Below are positions 47,501-60,000 of a stretch of DNA of 64,000 nt, in pieces. Both the position numbers and the translations under genes were made by a program. The notes below the pieces were generated by a model. The model had not been told where the DNA came from. It saw nothing but the letters and a program-made list of their open reading frames with translations, and did not search any database. Source of the stretch: Porites lobata (Eukaryota; Cnidaria; Anthozoa; Scleractinia; Poritidae); assembly GCA_942486035.1 (NCBI GenBank), contig CALNXK010000037.1:3644548-3708547 (forward strand), in the 5' to 3' direction. Position 1 is the stretch's first letter. Each line of letters begins with the position of its first letter.

Positions 47501-50500
47501 TCTTTGTCACCAAGTCCCTCCAGATGAAGTCCGTCTGTGTTCACAGTTTGAAGTTGTACCAAAGTTCTAATTGCAGCCTCAAAGATAGCCCTAGTTTGGT
47601 CAGCAGGGACGCCTGGAAGGTTGGCATCCGGGAACTGACGACCCTAAGAAAAAATCAGATTAATTTGCATGTTAGTTTGCCATGAGGCCGTTCTTTGTCT
47701 CCTTGTAAAAGTTCGTAGATAATTGAAAACCGGAGACCTTACGATAACTCTTCTCGTGTACAAGTAAGGGCAAGTCACCCGAGCTCGTCGGAAAAACGGC
47801 AATACCATACCGAATAGAAAGATAACGCTATTACCACAACTAGGGTGGGAAATTATGGTAACCCTTGCCTTTAATATAGCTACATGGCGAGGTAGATAGT
47901 AGGAGCGTAAACACTAACTCTGAACGACTACACCGAGCCATTTTGAGAAAGAAGAGGGAAATGTTCTTATCAATTATCATTGTTAACGACCTCTTTTCAG
48001 ATTTGGCGATATAACAATTGAAAGTCGAAAGTCGAAAGTTGTACCTTGATATATTCCATTACGTAAAACTCTTGGCCCATAACTGTCTTGTCCTCGCAGA
48101 ATAGGTACATTTTAGGAACCGGAACAGAAGCACCACTGAGGGCAGACATGATTTTGTATTCCACATCAACCTGTTAAATTATAAACATTACGATATTAAA
48201 TCCATTCTTTTTTGCCCGGGAAAAAGGCCACTATCGATTTGTTGTAATTATGCACTATGCAGAACGCGTGTCACAATGGGCCGTTCACATGATGACGTCA
48301 TTTTCTACTAATACCAGAATCCTTCTGATTTGTGCAAATTAGGGCAACCTCGTCGAAATTACTAAATTGAAATATAAATTAAAAACGAAACGGGTTTTAT
48401 TCGTAATAGTAACATGGCCTACTGAAACTGTGGTAAAGTGCCATGTTCGAGAAAGTCTGTTCGTACTAAGCCTGTGATCAGGGCCGTTCCCCCTTCCAGT
48501 TTTCTTTGAGAAGTGACGGGAACACGAAAAGTCAGTGGACGGGCAAAGGGGAAAACAGAGAAGGAAAAAAAAGAAAGAAATAAGGGAACAAGAACCACCC
48601 CTGATAGCAGGTTAGCCCGGTAGGTTAGTTCGTACTGACATCCCCTGATTAGTTCGTACAGTGGTTGAGCGCCCCACTGTAATCTGGGAAGTAATGTTGT
48701 CTTTTTCCTTTCTTTGTCCCACACAGACATGGTGAAAAATTCATTATTTTCTCTTCTTTGTCAAGTTTAACATCTTTCTTATTTTACACTTAGAGTTTCG
48801 GAGGTCTCGGTTTATATTATCCGCTTACACCTAAATTGCATTAAATAAGGCTAGGCCTTGATACTTTTTACACTGTGTCACTATGAGGTATGTACTGAAC
48901 CGCTTTTTTCCGTCCTTTATGGAGTACCTCACTCCCTGACTAATCACCTCGACCGTCTTCCAACTAGAAATGTGATTTGAGAACTTGAAACAGCAACTCA
49001 ACTGACCTTGTGGTATCCAACATATATTTCAACTGGTGATTTGTGCCTCAACACGAATTCTTTGCCATTCTTTCGAAGAAGAAAGGTAGGATTTGAAGTT
49101 CCAGCACTGCAAGAACATAATCAACACAGATTCATAACAAAGTTCAGTTTGAACGATTTGGATTTTTACAATGAGTGCCCCCTTTAACCAGGAGCCCAGT
49201 TGTTAATCATATCAGTTGAAACGCAAGCATTGCAAAACAAAGGCTTTCGATACTGTGGATCACAGTATCCTGCTCGCCAAGTTATCTTCCTTGGGATATA
49301 ACTCCTAAAGCCGTTCAGTGGTTTCAATCCTGCCACAGTCATAGGAAGCAGCGCACCTCATGCGGCAAAGAGATCTCCGATCCTCTACCGGTTACCTATG
49401 GTGTACCACAAGGGAGCATCCTAGGGCCCCTACTTTTCGTTGTTTACATAAATGACTTGCCTACTGCTGTCAATCACTGTAGTGTAACCCTTTATGCCGA
49501 CGATACTGTTTTGTACTGCTACTCCTCTAACATAAAAGATCTCGAGAATGCTCTTAATGAAGATCTGTCGAGAATAGCTCCTTGGCTCAATCGAAGCAAG
49601 CTTACACTTAACATAGAGAAGACCAAAACCATGCTAATCGGCAGCGATCGCAAATTGCGTGCTGCCACCGCTATATCTCTCTAAGTATGTGACAAACAAG
49701 TTGAGGGCATTGGACACTTTAAGTGCTTGGGTGTATTTTCGTCCTCAAATTTTACCTGGACGAAGCATATTGAATATGTTTCCACGAATCAATTGCAACG
49801 CGTAGGACGTTTAAGGAGAATTAAGAGTTTGCTTCCACGTAGTGCGCGTATTCTTTTCTTTAACAGTCTTATTGTCCTGATGTTTGATTATGCCGACACT
49901 GTTTGGGGGGATAGGGGCAATGCTGTTCTCATGAACAATTTACCACTCCTGCAGAACAAGGCTGCCAAAACGATATCAGACCGCCCTTTTCATTCATCTG
50001 CTACCGACGCGTTTGAAGCCCTTGGTTGGTTAACCTTGGAGAAACGCAGACTTTTTAATCGTTGCCTTTACGTTTATAAATGTGTTAATGAGATCTCAGC
50101 CCACAGTATGGATCTATTGGTAAATAAAGATGTGCACGGCAACGATACACGACACGAAGATAACTTGAGACTGCCCCGTGTAAGAAGAAACTGGGGAAAA
50201 CAAAGGACCCATTATCAAGCTGCTAACGACTGAAACAGTCTAGATCTGTGCTTAAGAAAATCAAATAACCTCGAGTAATTTTTATAATTATTTTCAGTGT
50301 TGTTAAACTCTGAACAGTTTTATATCTTTTTAGAAAATCAAATGACTTTGTGACTTTTTAGCGCTAATTTTATAACCTTTTCAATAGTTCTTTGTGATCC
50401 TTTATGTTTGCTTAGTGTAGGGAATTTTTTGTGGCTTTTTATCGTTTTAATTCTTTTTACCTTATTATATTTTCTATTTTCAGGACCTCTCTGAAAATCA

Positions 50501-52380
50501 CCCTGGTGAACAGTCTCCTGGTTAAAAATTATTATTATTATTATTGTTATTATTATTACAGTATTATTATTATGATCATCATCAATAAACAAGTGGCAAA
50601 TAGGCTTTTTATCATGATTAATGTAATTTTATTGTTATCAATTTTGTTTTTAGAGGGCCACTAGGGAGAATACTATTTTTGTCTTCATAGGTAGTAATAG
50701 GTGTCACCCTCTTAAAATAAAGATTTTTATTATTATCCTTTGGCAGTGTCAAATGCCGCACTTTACATGAGCCGAACCTTATGCTACTCTATTCCACCAC
50801 TTCCCCTCCTCCATGTTTTTACATGCCGTCTCTTCGTGATTTTTTGCTCCCCTTCTCTCAATTCAAACGAAGAAGCCGAGCAGGATACGAAGAAGCTACA
50901 AATGACCAATTTATGGCTTTTCCTCATTAGTATTTGGTTTCGCTCATGCATGTGAAGTAGTGGGTGCCTGAGATCATGACTGGGGCTCATGATGATCTTG
51001 TTGATCAAACAAATTTCATCAGGGAGCACTGACCATAATAATTATCATAAATATTTTTCTTCCTTTTCATTGGCAGAGATCCCACCATGTGACCTGCAAA
51101 TAACTGCCTACAAATAATGGTCTGCTCATGCGCAATGTCGTCCAACTGTGTTTGACTGCAGACAATATTCTGCTTCTTGCGATCGCTCTTGCGTGAAAAT
51201 GGTAGTTTCCCGAAGATATTTATTAAAAAAGCAAACTCGGTGACTGAATGATAACAGTTATTGAATTCGGTTATCGCAAAATATGGTGATTTGTCATTGT
51301 CTCGCAGATCAATTATTTGCCTCAGCCGATCTAGTGCTCGCCTCTGACAAATCACAAGATTTTGCTCAACCCCGCCCAATATTTGTTCATTATTTTGGTA
51401 ATTTTTGCAGGCAAGGCATTAAAAGTTGAAAAAGTTGGCTGAGCTTTTTTAAGTTTCAATCCATGTCCATCACTTGCCATGCATTGCAACCGACTGACAG
51501 AAGACGTTTTAAAAAGAATACCTGAATATAATATTTTAATATCAAAACTGGACTATTTTTTTGGGATGCAATTGATATGAAGTAAAGTTTTAGCATTTAA
51601 AAAGGTAACAAATAGCGTGACATTGTCTGTTTTTAATCAAATATTAGCTAATATTGTGTCGTCACTCAATGCCCCTTCTCCACAATTTCGTGACCACACG
51701 GAGACTTGAGAAAACATTGCGGAGAAACAAAAGTGGGAACGTCAAATCAAATAATCAGCAAAAAGAAAACAGTTCTGATCTAATTTTTCTTAGACGTAAG
51801 TACCCCGAAAAATAAATTTATGGGCAACATTGGTGATATCAGCCGAGGGTAAACTTCATAAGCTTGAATTCAAGCTAAAACTTTAAATCCGGCAACTAGG
51901 AAATCTGTTAATGAAAATGAGTAACCATGAGGTAATAAAATACGGTTACTGTTTTTGAGGGCTTTGTTCAAAGACCAAACCGTAGTGCACAATTGAATTA
52001 GGACGATTTATTCAACAAAGGTCACCGTCAGAGAGATAATTTTTATGCATGCAAATGTAATTTAAAGAAAGTAATTTTCGAAGCGTGAGCATGATGAGAA
52101 ACATTTGCCGAAAAATTTTGATCAGGGATACTTAAGAATGTATTCTGATCATATGTAAAATACAATTGGAAGTTTAAACCATGCGACTCGCACAAAAAAA
52201 GACATAATCTCTTGAAATCTCGTATATCGAGCGTCTCATGCGTCTTGCAATCGATCGGTCTCACCTGAACTTGAAGACTTTTAGTTCTCCTTCTTCAGGC
52301 GGGAAGTCCGCCAAGTTTTCTCTCAGATATTCGTGCAGCTTTGAGCTGTCAAAAGCGTGTTCTTCCACCGTGAACTCGTT
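44597..52380 (-). CDS. APH-fold phosphotransferase like the N-terminal domain of ACAD10/ACAD11
   Basis: Exons (minus) about 52380-52265, 49106-49007, 48170-48045, 47643-47482, 47199-47088, 46557-46505, 46011-45891, 45579-45443 and 44713-44597 join in phase and give about 345 residues. Visible: KFSAGTSNPTFLLRKNGKEF with the phosphate-binding loop, FVLRHKSP lysine strand, FYVMEYIK hinge, catalytic loop FHADYRISN (HxDxxxxN) and metal-binding VIDWEAASWG, then PDWTFFLGLTLFRV. These match the aminoglycoside-phosphotransferase domain of ACAD10/11, which is reported to phosphorylate 4-hydroxyacyl-CoA. There is no acyl-CoA dehydrogenase part, since a stop follows at 44597, so it is a stand-alone kinase. 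The first exon lacks an in-frame ATG before its upstream stop; a further 5' exon must exist, perhaps near 52525. The C-terminal exon is poorly conserved. Confidence 0.82.
49230..50735 (+). mobile_element. 5'-truncated, broken non-LTR retrotransposon (LINE)
   Basis: Plus-strand reverse transcriptase remnant: KAFDTVDHS, then VPQGSILGPLLF and YADDTVLY, followed by the C-terminal region up to about 50233. Frame is lost around 49300 and a TAA stop occurs at 49682, so it is dead. A TTATTATTA tract and AATAAAG near 50720 mark the 3' end. It lies antisense in the largest intron of the APH kinase gene. Confidence 0.8.
50740..52260. other. Remaining intron sequence, nothing recognised
   Basis: Rest of the intron between the first two visible exons of the APH kinase gene. 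A 124-codon minus frame at 51379-51005 shows no domain. Confidence 0.35.
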
Positions 52381-52659
52381 TGAAAGGTTGATTAACGATA
52401 CAGGTATTTACATGAAACGTATGTAAATGAGGTAATCCTGCTTGCTCTATCTGTTACATTGCGTTACCCTCTATTGACGTCATAGCTTCAGTGCATCTCC
52501 TGACGACCTTGAAAACGACGACATGGATGGGGTAGCTCGAAGGATTAAGGGGTTAGAGGGGTACAGAGGGCGGGAAATAAGATGACGATATATAGGAGGG
52601 AATTATAAAGGAGTGAGAGGTGGGCGAAGAAGGAAAATTACAGAAAAATAGTAAATATT

Positions 52660-53067
52660 ATTTGTCAGGGTACCCAACGGCAATTTTCGGAAAATATCTG
52701 TTCGGAAGACGATTTGAGATCTAAAATTTTCGGAACATTTGTTGTAAAATTTCTTGCTTGCTTGCCTCTCCTAGGATTTTCGAACATCTACAAAATGGTA
52801 TATTTACCCATTTTTAACGGATTTTGACCCTAAAAAAGGCCACCTAGAATTTTCGGGAGCCTTTTCCTGGCTGAAATTTTCGAGAAGGTAAGTTTTTATC
52901 CCTATGATTTTCGGATCACTAGATTTTCAGCTAGGAAATCCGAACAGATGAAAAGTTTTTAGGGGATAAAAATATGCCTATATCTACCGTTTAAATACTA
53001 AAATACGTTCAACAATGCTATGTTAAGTAGTTTTGAACTATATTCTCGTTGGGTGCCCCTGATTTGT
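52660..53067. mobile_element. 396-bp MITE, CAGGGG/CACCCAACG ends, copy 2
   Basis: Element 52666-53061 starts CAGGGTACCCAACGGCAATT and ends CGTTGGGTGCCCCTG, flanked on both sides by ATTTGT. Interior repeats of ATTTTCGG. Same family as 36347-36757. Confidence 0.85.
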
Positions 53068-53086
53068 AAAAAAAGCGGCTAAGGGT

Positions 53087-53147
53087 TAGCCTGCGCGCAG
53101 ACCCTTTAAACCTTGTTTATAGCTATAAAGGGTCTGCGCGCAGGCTA
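53087..53147. repeat. Perfect 22-bp stem hairpin
   Basis: The stem starts TAGCCTGCGCGCAGACCC at 53087 and is exactly complemented at 53126-53147, with a 17-base loop. It lies just outside the CAGGGG element. Confidence 0.8.
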
Positions 53148-53181
53148 GACATTTGAGGCCTGTACAACTTAACCCCCAGCG

Positions 53182-53385
53182 CTACTTGACACACAATTTA
53201 TACAGAGGCCTCTTGCACCTACGGGACAGAAGAAATCTGTTGCCGTTTTGAGATGTAGTAGGGGCTTCTATTAAATCAATTCCGACCGAGTACCACACCT
53301 TGGGAACAACCTTCACAGGGTGCAAAAGTATTATCGCGGCCGGCGTGTCCAGAAAAAGGAGCAGAGTGGCACTCTTCGAAGACAC
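53182..53385 (-). pseudogene. Relic of a Gypsy-like retrotransposon integrase
   Basis: The minus frame contains PKVWYSVGIDLIEAPTTSQN, which resembles the start of the catalytic core of LTR-retrotransposon integrases (W-x-x-VGIDL-x-x-P). Only about 40 residues are recognisable, the frame loses similarity soon after GNRFLL and no LTRs were seen nearby. Confidence 0.5.
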
Positions 53386-53619
53386 TCGCTTTCTCTTCCT
53401 CGGTGAACAATTCGTCTAAGCGCTGTGCCATCCTTCTCCTTGGCCACCTAGAACAAGGACTCTAATTTTGAGTCATACTCGAACGTTTTGACAAATTTCG
53501 CAGAGTCTTTTTTTTGCTATGTAAAGCCTTCCGGATAAGCCTTCTTTTTAAGATACTGGAAAAGATTTCTATATTTAGCGGAAGCCATCTCTAACACGTT
53601 TTCGATTTTCCCTCGAAAT

Positions 53620-53830
53620 CCAGCATTTTTTTGGAGGGGATGACCAAAACACTAGCGATTTGGGCATCCCGGGAGGGTACCGGGGGATGCCCAAAACGCT
53701 GGAGTAACATGAGAAGGGGATGCCCAAAACGCTAGGGATTTGGGAATGGGGATGCCCAAAACGCGGGGATGCCCAAAACGCTGTGACACCGCGGGGCCCC
53801 AAAGCCAGGGAAAAGCGCCCTGGGGACGAG
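53620..53830. repeat. GGGGATGCCCAAAACGCT repeat cluster
   Basis: Four to five copies of GGGATGCCCAAAACGCT or its complement within about 150 bp, followed by GGGGCCCCAAAGCCAGGGAA and CCTGGGGACGAGG. It looks like a dispersed repeat with an internal array. Confidence 0.6.
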
Positions 53831-54615
53831 GTTGATGTCATCACCAAAATTCAAGGAATTATCGATTCTTCTGAGTTACTTCTTTCATGAGGTCTTATGC
53901 ATCAGGGCACAGCTGGAATTGACTGATGCATTACAGCAGCTAAACACCTTTATTTATACAAATCTTCGGTTCGAAAGGGTTCTTCGTTGTGCGATAAAGG
54001 GCGCTTTTGCGTGACGCCGCTTTTAACTGGCGACCTGGAAAGCTCTTATGTGGGTTAAAAACGTTTCCGATTTTTTGAGATTTTAGTTGTTATCTAAGCA
54101 CTTCTAGTCTCAGAATAAATATAACTTTAATCTCTACGAGTTCCTCAAGTGATGTAGTTACGTCTTTGTAGGAAAACTCAAAGACAGCTGTTTCTTTTGG
54201 TTTCCGGCCGCCATTTTTGTGAGGGCCCTCAAAGGGACATTATATAAAGCTTTGTAAATTTATGTAAAACATTTTCCCGATTGTCTGGTATATAAATATC
54301 GCACAGACCTGATTTTTGCCGAGGCTGTTTGTATATTACTTCTTGGTTTGTATTTTTTATTTTTGATGGCGTGACAGTGAAAACAGAGAATATTCTATTT
54401 AAATATTGACCATTTTGAGGCTTTCATATTTTCAAGAGTTTGCAAGTGTGACTAAATTAAGTTGATGAGTTGATCTATGAACACTTATATGATTATTTCC
54501 CAATGGAAATCATTAAAAAGAACGTTTGCGTGACATCAGAAAAATGATAGGCGGTGTCAATCCGAGTGGGCCTGGACTGAGGTATAGGTGTCACGCGAAG
54601 CGAAAACCTTGGAAG

Positions 54616-54877
54616 ATTGGAAGCTAGACTGTTCACAGTCCCCTATTTTTCCGTGAGATCGTCGATGGCGGCCATCTTGATTTTCAGTTGTACCGAGTCT
54701 AACCTGGGGAAGAGTATCAAATCTACTTAGCGGGCGGGGGACGGTAGAGCTATAATCCCCGACGCCCGCCCACTCGGCTCATATAAAAATCAAGATGGCC
54801 GCCATTAACAGGAAGACGCGCTCGATCTCGACGATCACACGGAAAAATAGGGGACTGTGAACAGTCTAATTGGAAGC
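54616..54877. mobile_element. Mutator-like MITE, 244 bp, with 9-bp target duplication
   Basis: Element 54625-54868 has ends TAGACTGTTCACAGTCCCCT and AGGGGACTGTGAACAGTCTA. ATTGGAAGC occurs on both sides. Inverted arms continue inward with GGCGGCCATCTTGATTTT and its complement. Confidence 0.88.
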
Positions 54878-55364
54878 AGGTAAGTGCAAATATTGTAACT
54901 TTATTTTTAAGCTACGTTATGTAAAGAACATCTCATTCTGTATTTTAATGACATTATTAAATATTGCCGCTATCATAGGACTCTTCCGTATCTGTCATTT
55001 TATGCTGCGTGGCTTTTTTAGTAGCGGTACATTGTAGACTGCTGATCGAGTAGATCTAGGTACTTATTCGTGAGTTTAATGATCGATGCAGTTAGGATTG
55101 ATAGGACATTAAGCCACTATCACATGGAGGCAATGGTATGTAAAAATTATAATAATAGTAGTATTCATAATACAAAAATAGAATAGTATGTATAATGGAC
55201 GTAGACTCATCCGACTTGTATTTAAGCTCGATGTTTATTTGCCATCTTAGCAGAAAAATTTCCGTTGTAGAATCATACAGATGAGCTTTACTGGACGAGC
55301 CGTATAAGATGGTTTTTAGCCTGCCTTTTTCAGAGTCGAGAATCACTAATATTTGCGATCGTAT

Positions 55365-55664
55365 TTACTGCGCTTTTCACAAACATGCGAACTCCAAAGT
55401 TCAAAAGCCGCCTTTACAATTGCATTTTTCGCTGCCGTCAATCATAATTACGATCACAAGCAACGAACCTTGAAACACAGAAACACATAAAACGGATCGA
55501 AATCAACCAATCACAAATCACAAACCGTGACCTTTTGAACCCGTCAAAGTAAAGTTTTGTTTCCTATTAAAGAGGTCCGTTAAGATGATCGACAGCGGCA
55601 AAAAAAGCAATCGTCAATTGGCTTTTGAGTTTCAGAATTCGCATGTTTGTGAAAAGCGCAGTAA
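55365..55664. mobile_element. 300-bp MITE with TTACTGCGCTTTTCAC ends
   Basis: The left end TTACTGCGCTTTTCACAAAC is mirrored at the right (GTTTGTGAAAAGCGCAGTAA). The mirroring extends for about 80 bp with mismatches. The 62-codon frame inside is chance. Confidence 0.78.
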
Positions 55665-55799
55665 TTTATGCGAACCGTCCAGATTACGTGACATTTGTTG
55701 CACAAGTCACAGAAAATTGCTTCCAAATGCTGCTTTTCACATAACGTCATCAAAATTCAAACTAAACAATTAACAATTCTTCTAACCTTTTCTTTCATG

Positions 55800-56317
55800 A
55801 GGTATCAGAATAGAAAAAAAAAGCTTCATTAATTTAAATTTTCCCTTTAGAGTACACTTGAATTTCTAAGCTTTTCCGTGACGCTGCATTTAGGTTGTTA
55901 ATGAAATACACGGGGCCCGGAACAAAAAGCAATCTTAATACTGCTTCACCGCGACCGAAATCCTAAAAATATGATTACACTGGTTTCTTCACAAACTTCG
56001 CTGAACCATGATTTCCTGGCCACCGAGGTCTGCCATTAAATATTTTAGGGTGAAATGATTTCGCGTGGACAGTAGATAGAAGCTTCCGAGATCGCGCTGC
56101 TTTATCACTGTATAGTCCATACTAACAGATCTTACATTCCCGTGTCTCTTTTCTACAAACGGTTTATCCCAGGGAGTATTGAAAGGGTTAACAACTTCTT
56201 TTCATTTCTGATTTTTTTTATTGTTCGTGTACGCACGACTGTCATCAAGAAATTTCATAATAACAAGCTTCTCTTTACGTGACTTCAAATCTGCACAGTG
56301 ATTGGATAATTGCTGGG

Positions 56318-56356
<39 letters not shown>

Positions 56357-57000
56357 TCAAAACCGTTCAATAGATAAAGTCCAGAATCTGGGAAATGAAA
56401 GGAGGTACATATACAGAGACCCTCGCCAAGATTCAGGTCAGAGGAATATTTCGTATACGAGATATCCGAAGAAATGTTTTACCCAAACTATGGAGACGCC
56501 ATGCTGGTGCTCACCTGGATGAGCACCAACATGGCGGACGGAAACCAACAGAAACATCTGTTACCGAGTTTTGCTGCAAAAGCGCGAATTTATTCTTCGG
56601 GAAACTCATAAAATATAATTATTCTTCGGGAAACTCACTTAGAAATTCAAGCGTACTCTATCACAAAACCAAGAACCCTTTTGAAGCGAAAATTTGTATG
56701 AAAATTAGTTTTCAGCTGCTCTAATGCATCGTGAAAGTAAAATCTCGATAGGATCGATAGGTTTTTAGTTTGAATTTTAGTGACGTCATGCGAAAACCAA
56801 CAATAGCTTGTTTTGGTTCGTGGATCAAAACATTACCAAAAGTAGAAAAGCTCTGGACTGACCAGGTCTTATTGGTTTTGGATTTACGTTTGATTAACAA
56901 TGTGGCGCGTGATTTTTTTAAGCCAGTCACAAGACAACGTAACAATAAAGTGATTACAGAATTATATCAATGTTCAAAGTGAAAATCATTCTAATAGAGG
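55800..57000. other. Intergenic stretch upstream of the carotenoid oxygenase
   Basis: No gene seen. A near-palindrome, CGCCATGCTGGTGCTCA with its complement after a 6-base loop, lies at 56497-56536. The overlapping short frames at 56310-56724 have no domain. The promoter of the downstream gene is probably here. Confidence 0.4.
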
Positions 57001-57031
57001 CTTTGTTCAAACTTCAGATCCCCCTTATATC

Positions 57032-60000
57032 ATGTCTGCCGAACCAGACCACTCCTGCCTATTCCAATCAGTTAATGAACGACCTGAACCGATCAAGGCA
57101 GAGATAAGAGGTGACCTCCCCTCTTGGCTCAAGGGTACCTTGATAAGGAACGGACCTGGTAAATTTGAGTGCGGTGACATCCCATTTAATCATTGGTTTG
57201 ATGGTCAAGGACTTTTGCACCGCTTCCATATAGCAGACGGTCACGTGATGTACAGTAACAAGTTCGTGCGAAGCGAAAGTTATGCAGACTCGATAAATCA
57301 TGGAGATTCGTATCATGTAGAGTTTGGAACATATATTCCCCCAGACCCTTGCAAAAACATCTTTGCTCGCTTTTTCTCGTTCTTTTGGGCAAACGACCTT
57401 CCCTCAGACAACACTCTTGTCAACGTGTTTATGATGAAAGATAAGATGTATGCAACAACAGAATCCAACGTTTTGTATGAGATCGATCCAAAGACTCTGG
57501 ACACTTTAAAGAGGGTAGACATCACGACTGAATTTCCAGGTAACTGAATGCTTCGTTAGTTCTCCACCCCTGAGGCTTACGATTGGATGACAGAAAGCTG
57601 TGAATGTCTACTGAAAAGACTAAGGTTTTCCTGCTCCCTCACTCTATTCTCCTAAATAGGTAGCCATGGTAGCGTGTTCTCTGTTCATAAGCACTAATTG
57701 ATTTAGTCTCGATTTCGGTCCACTCTCTAGAGTCCGGTCTTTTCCTTTTCGAGAAGTCTGCGTGGGCGGAGCTGAACAGTGTTTATCTCGCTTTGGGGCT
57801 GAGCTGTGGATTGAGATACTCTGTTATATCAGACATCTCCCCAAAAATAAATTCAAAACAACACTCCGCAAATTACTCTTTCATGTTTTTAATTCAGAAG
57901 ATGACTACAGTATTGATACGCCCACCTAAATTAAAAAGGTAAAAGTTAGCCAAAAATGTCGAAATTTAAATTCTTGCTTATTAGTTTGTACTTTTACAGT
58001 TTATTTGTTTAGTTCTTTCTTTTTTATTGTGTTAGCTAGTCCTCATCCATATTTCGACTTTTATTTCGTTTATTTGTAAACTCTAAACTTTCCTTAGCTA
58101 GCCTTCATCTTAATTTCATATTTTGCACACACTGTCCCGCTTCGAATAGCCCTGCTATCCGCGGGTAGTGCTTCAGTAATGTTATCTGTTTATTAATAAA
58201 GTTTTTTTTTGTTGTTTTTGTTAGCGCGGGCTCAATTCCCGAACAACGGTTGGTAATTGAGAGCCTGGGACCTGCGACTCTCACATTGCTCATACTGCAT
58301 GATTCCCATTGTTACGCTTACCCTGTCCTGTGTTGTTCGTTGGTTGTTACTCAGTAGCTTTTGGTGTTTTGTTTGTTACTCTGTACATGTATTTGTCAAA
58401 GCTAAACTTGTTTGCAGTAGTGACGCTTGTGGCTTCGTGTTTCCTTGGAGTATCGGCTAAATTGGATGTTACTTACTCATTTCCTTCCCCACGTCAAAGT
58501 GGTTTAAAAGCCATGATATACATATCAGGCGAGGCCTGGCTTTTCTCCATTCAATTACCGCGGCAAAACGTTGTTACATGTCCATTAGATCATTCTCTGT
58601 TTTTCTCTCTCCTGGCAGGTGAAGTTACAATAAATTCGGCCACTGCTCATCCGCACCAGACCTCCGACGGTTCAGTCATCAATATCTCCTCCACATATGG
58701 CCGAGACTCCACTTACAAAATCATCCAAATACCACCCTCCTCGGGAAAAGCAGACGAGAAGCCTCTGGAAGGTGGTAAAGTTCTTTGCACCATTTCCCCT
58801 ACAAGTGGGTTAGGGTACTTTCATAGCTTCTGCCTCACCGATAATTACGTTGTTGTGACCGAACAACCGCTTATGATCAACATATGGAGAGCTCTTACCC
58901 ACAGATTCTTTTCATCGGGGTTTGAAAATTGGCTTTACTGGGATGCAAACCAGCTGGTCAGATTCCACATTATCGACAGGAAAGATGGCAACCGTGTGGG
59001 TGTCTTCACAGCGGAACCATTTTTCGTTTTCCATCACATCAACGCGTTCGAAAGAGATGAGAAGATCTATCTTGATGCCTGCTGTTACCATGACAACTCG
59101 ATTATAAAACAGTTGTACCTTAAAAACTTGCGCTCACATGCAGAACCAGGTCAGAAGAAGTTGGATGTCACTGATGTACGTCGTTATGAAATTCCATTGG
59201 GGGAACTTTACGACGCTGACACAGAGAAACCACTGCATAAGGGGAGTGACGGGCTGGATTATTCCTCACTGTACTCAGGAATCGAGTTGCCCAGAATAAA
59301 TTACGAGGAATTCAACGGTAAACCTTACAGGTGAGTCTTTGTCTGCTACTTCCATTCCACGATAATTTGATTTCTGAAGGGGTGTAAGGTTGGCGACGTT
59401 TCTGATGGAGGGTAAACATACCTTACATTACACGTTTGGAATAAATGTACGCGAAAAAAATTAAAGTTAAAAATTAAAGTTTTTAATAGTTCAATATTAA
59501 TTTTGGGCATTTAGAATAATGTTTTCCGTTATATATTTTTTTATGGAAGTACAATGGACACTCTGTTGAAATGTGAAATGTTTGAAATATTTAATATGAA
59601 TGAGAAAAATGTTATTGCTTGAATTGGTTTTCATAATACCACCGCCTATTTGTTGATTATTGAAGATTTTTAGAAAAGTGGTCACGTGACATATCACGTG
59701 ACTTATTTACACAATACTATATTTATACTTGAAAATGTTAAGGATGACGAGTTCTTTATTTGTGCCAAATTTTGAGTCAGCTGCCGAAGTTATAGCCAAT
59801 AAATCGTTTTCCACAGTTAAACCCGTAAGACCCAGCGTCCTCTTGAGTCAAAGCTGACCTGATCCGTTCTTGAGTCGTGACTTAAAGAATCACTCAGTCT
59901 TCTATTGTTCAGAATTTCCTTTCCTGCCGACCGCAAGAGAGTTTGCCGTAGTTTCAGCAGTCTTTTCCCATGAGTCTTCCATTCAAGAAGAATTTGGATT

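Noticed and set aside
49457..50233. Two plus-strand frames as host genes
   Set aside because: YADD and VPQGS motifs identify reverse transcriptase; with a stop at 49682 and a lost upstream frame it is a dead LINE copy.
58309..58618. Upstream extension of the second carotenoid oxygenase exon
   Set aside because: It precedes the acceptor CCTGGCAG at 58618, lacks family similarity and would break the phase from exon 1.
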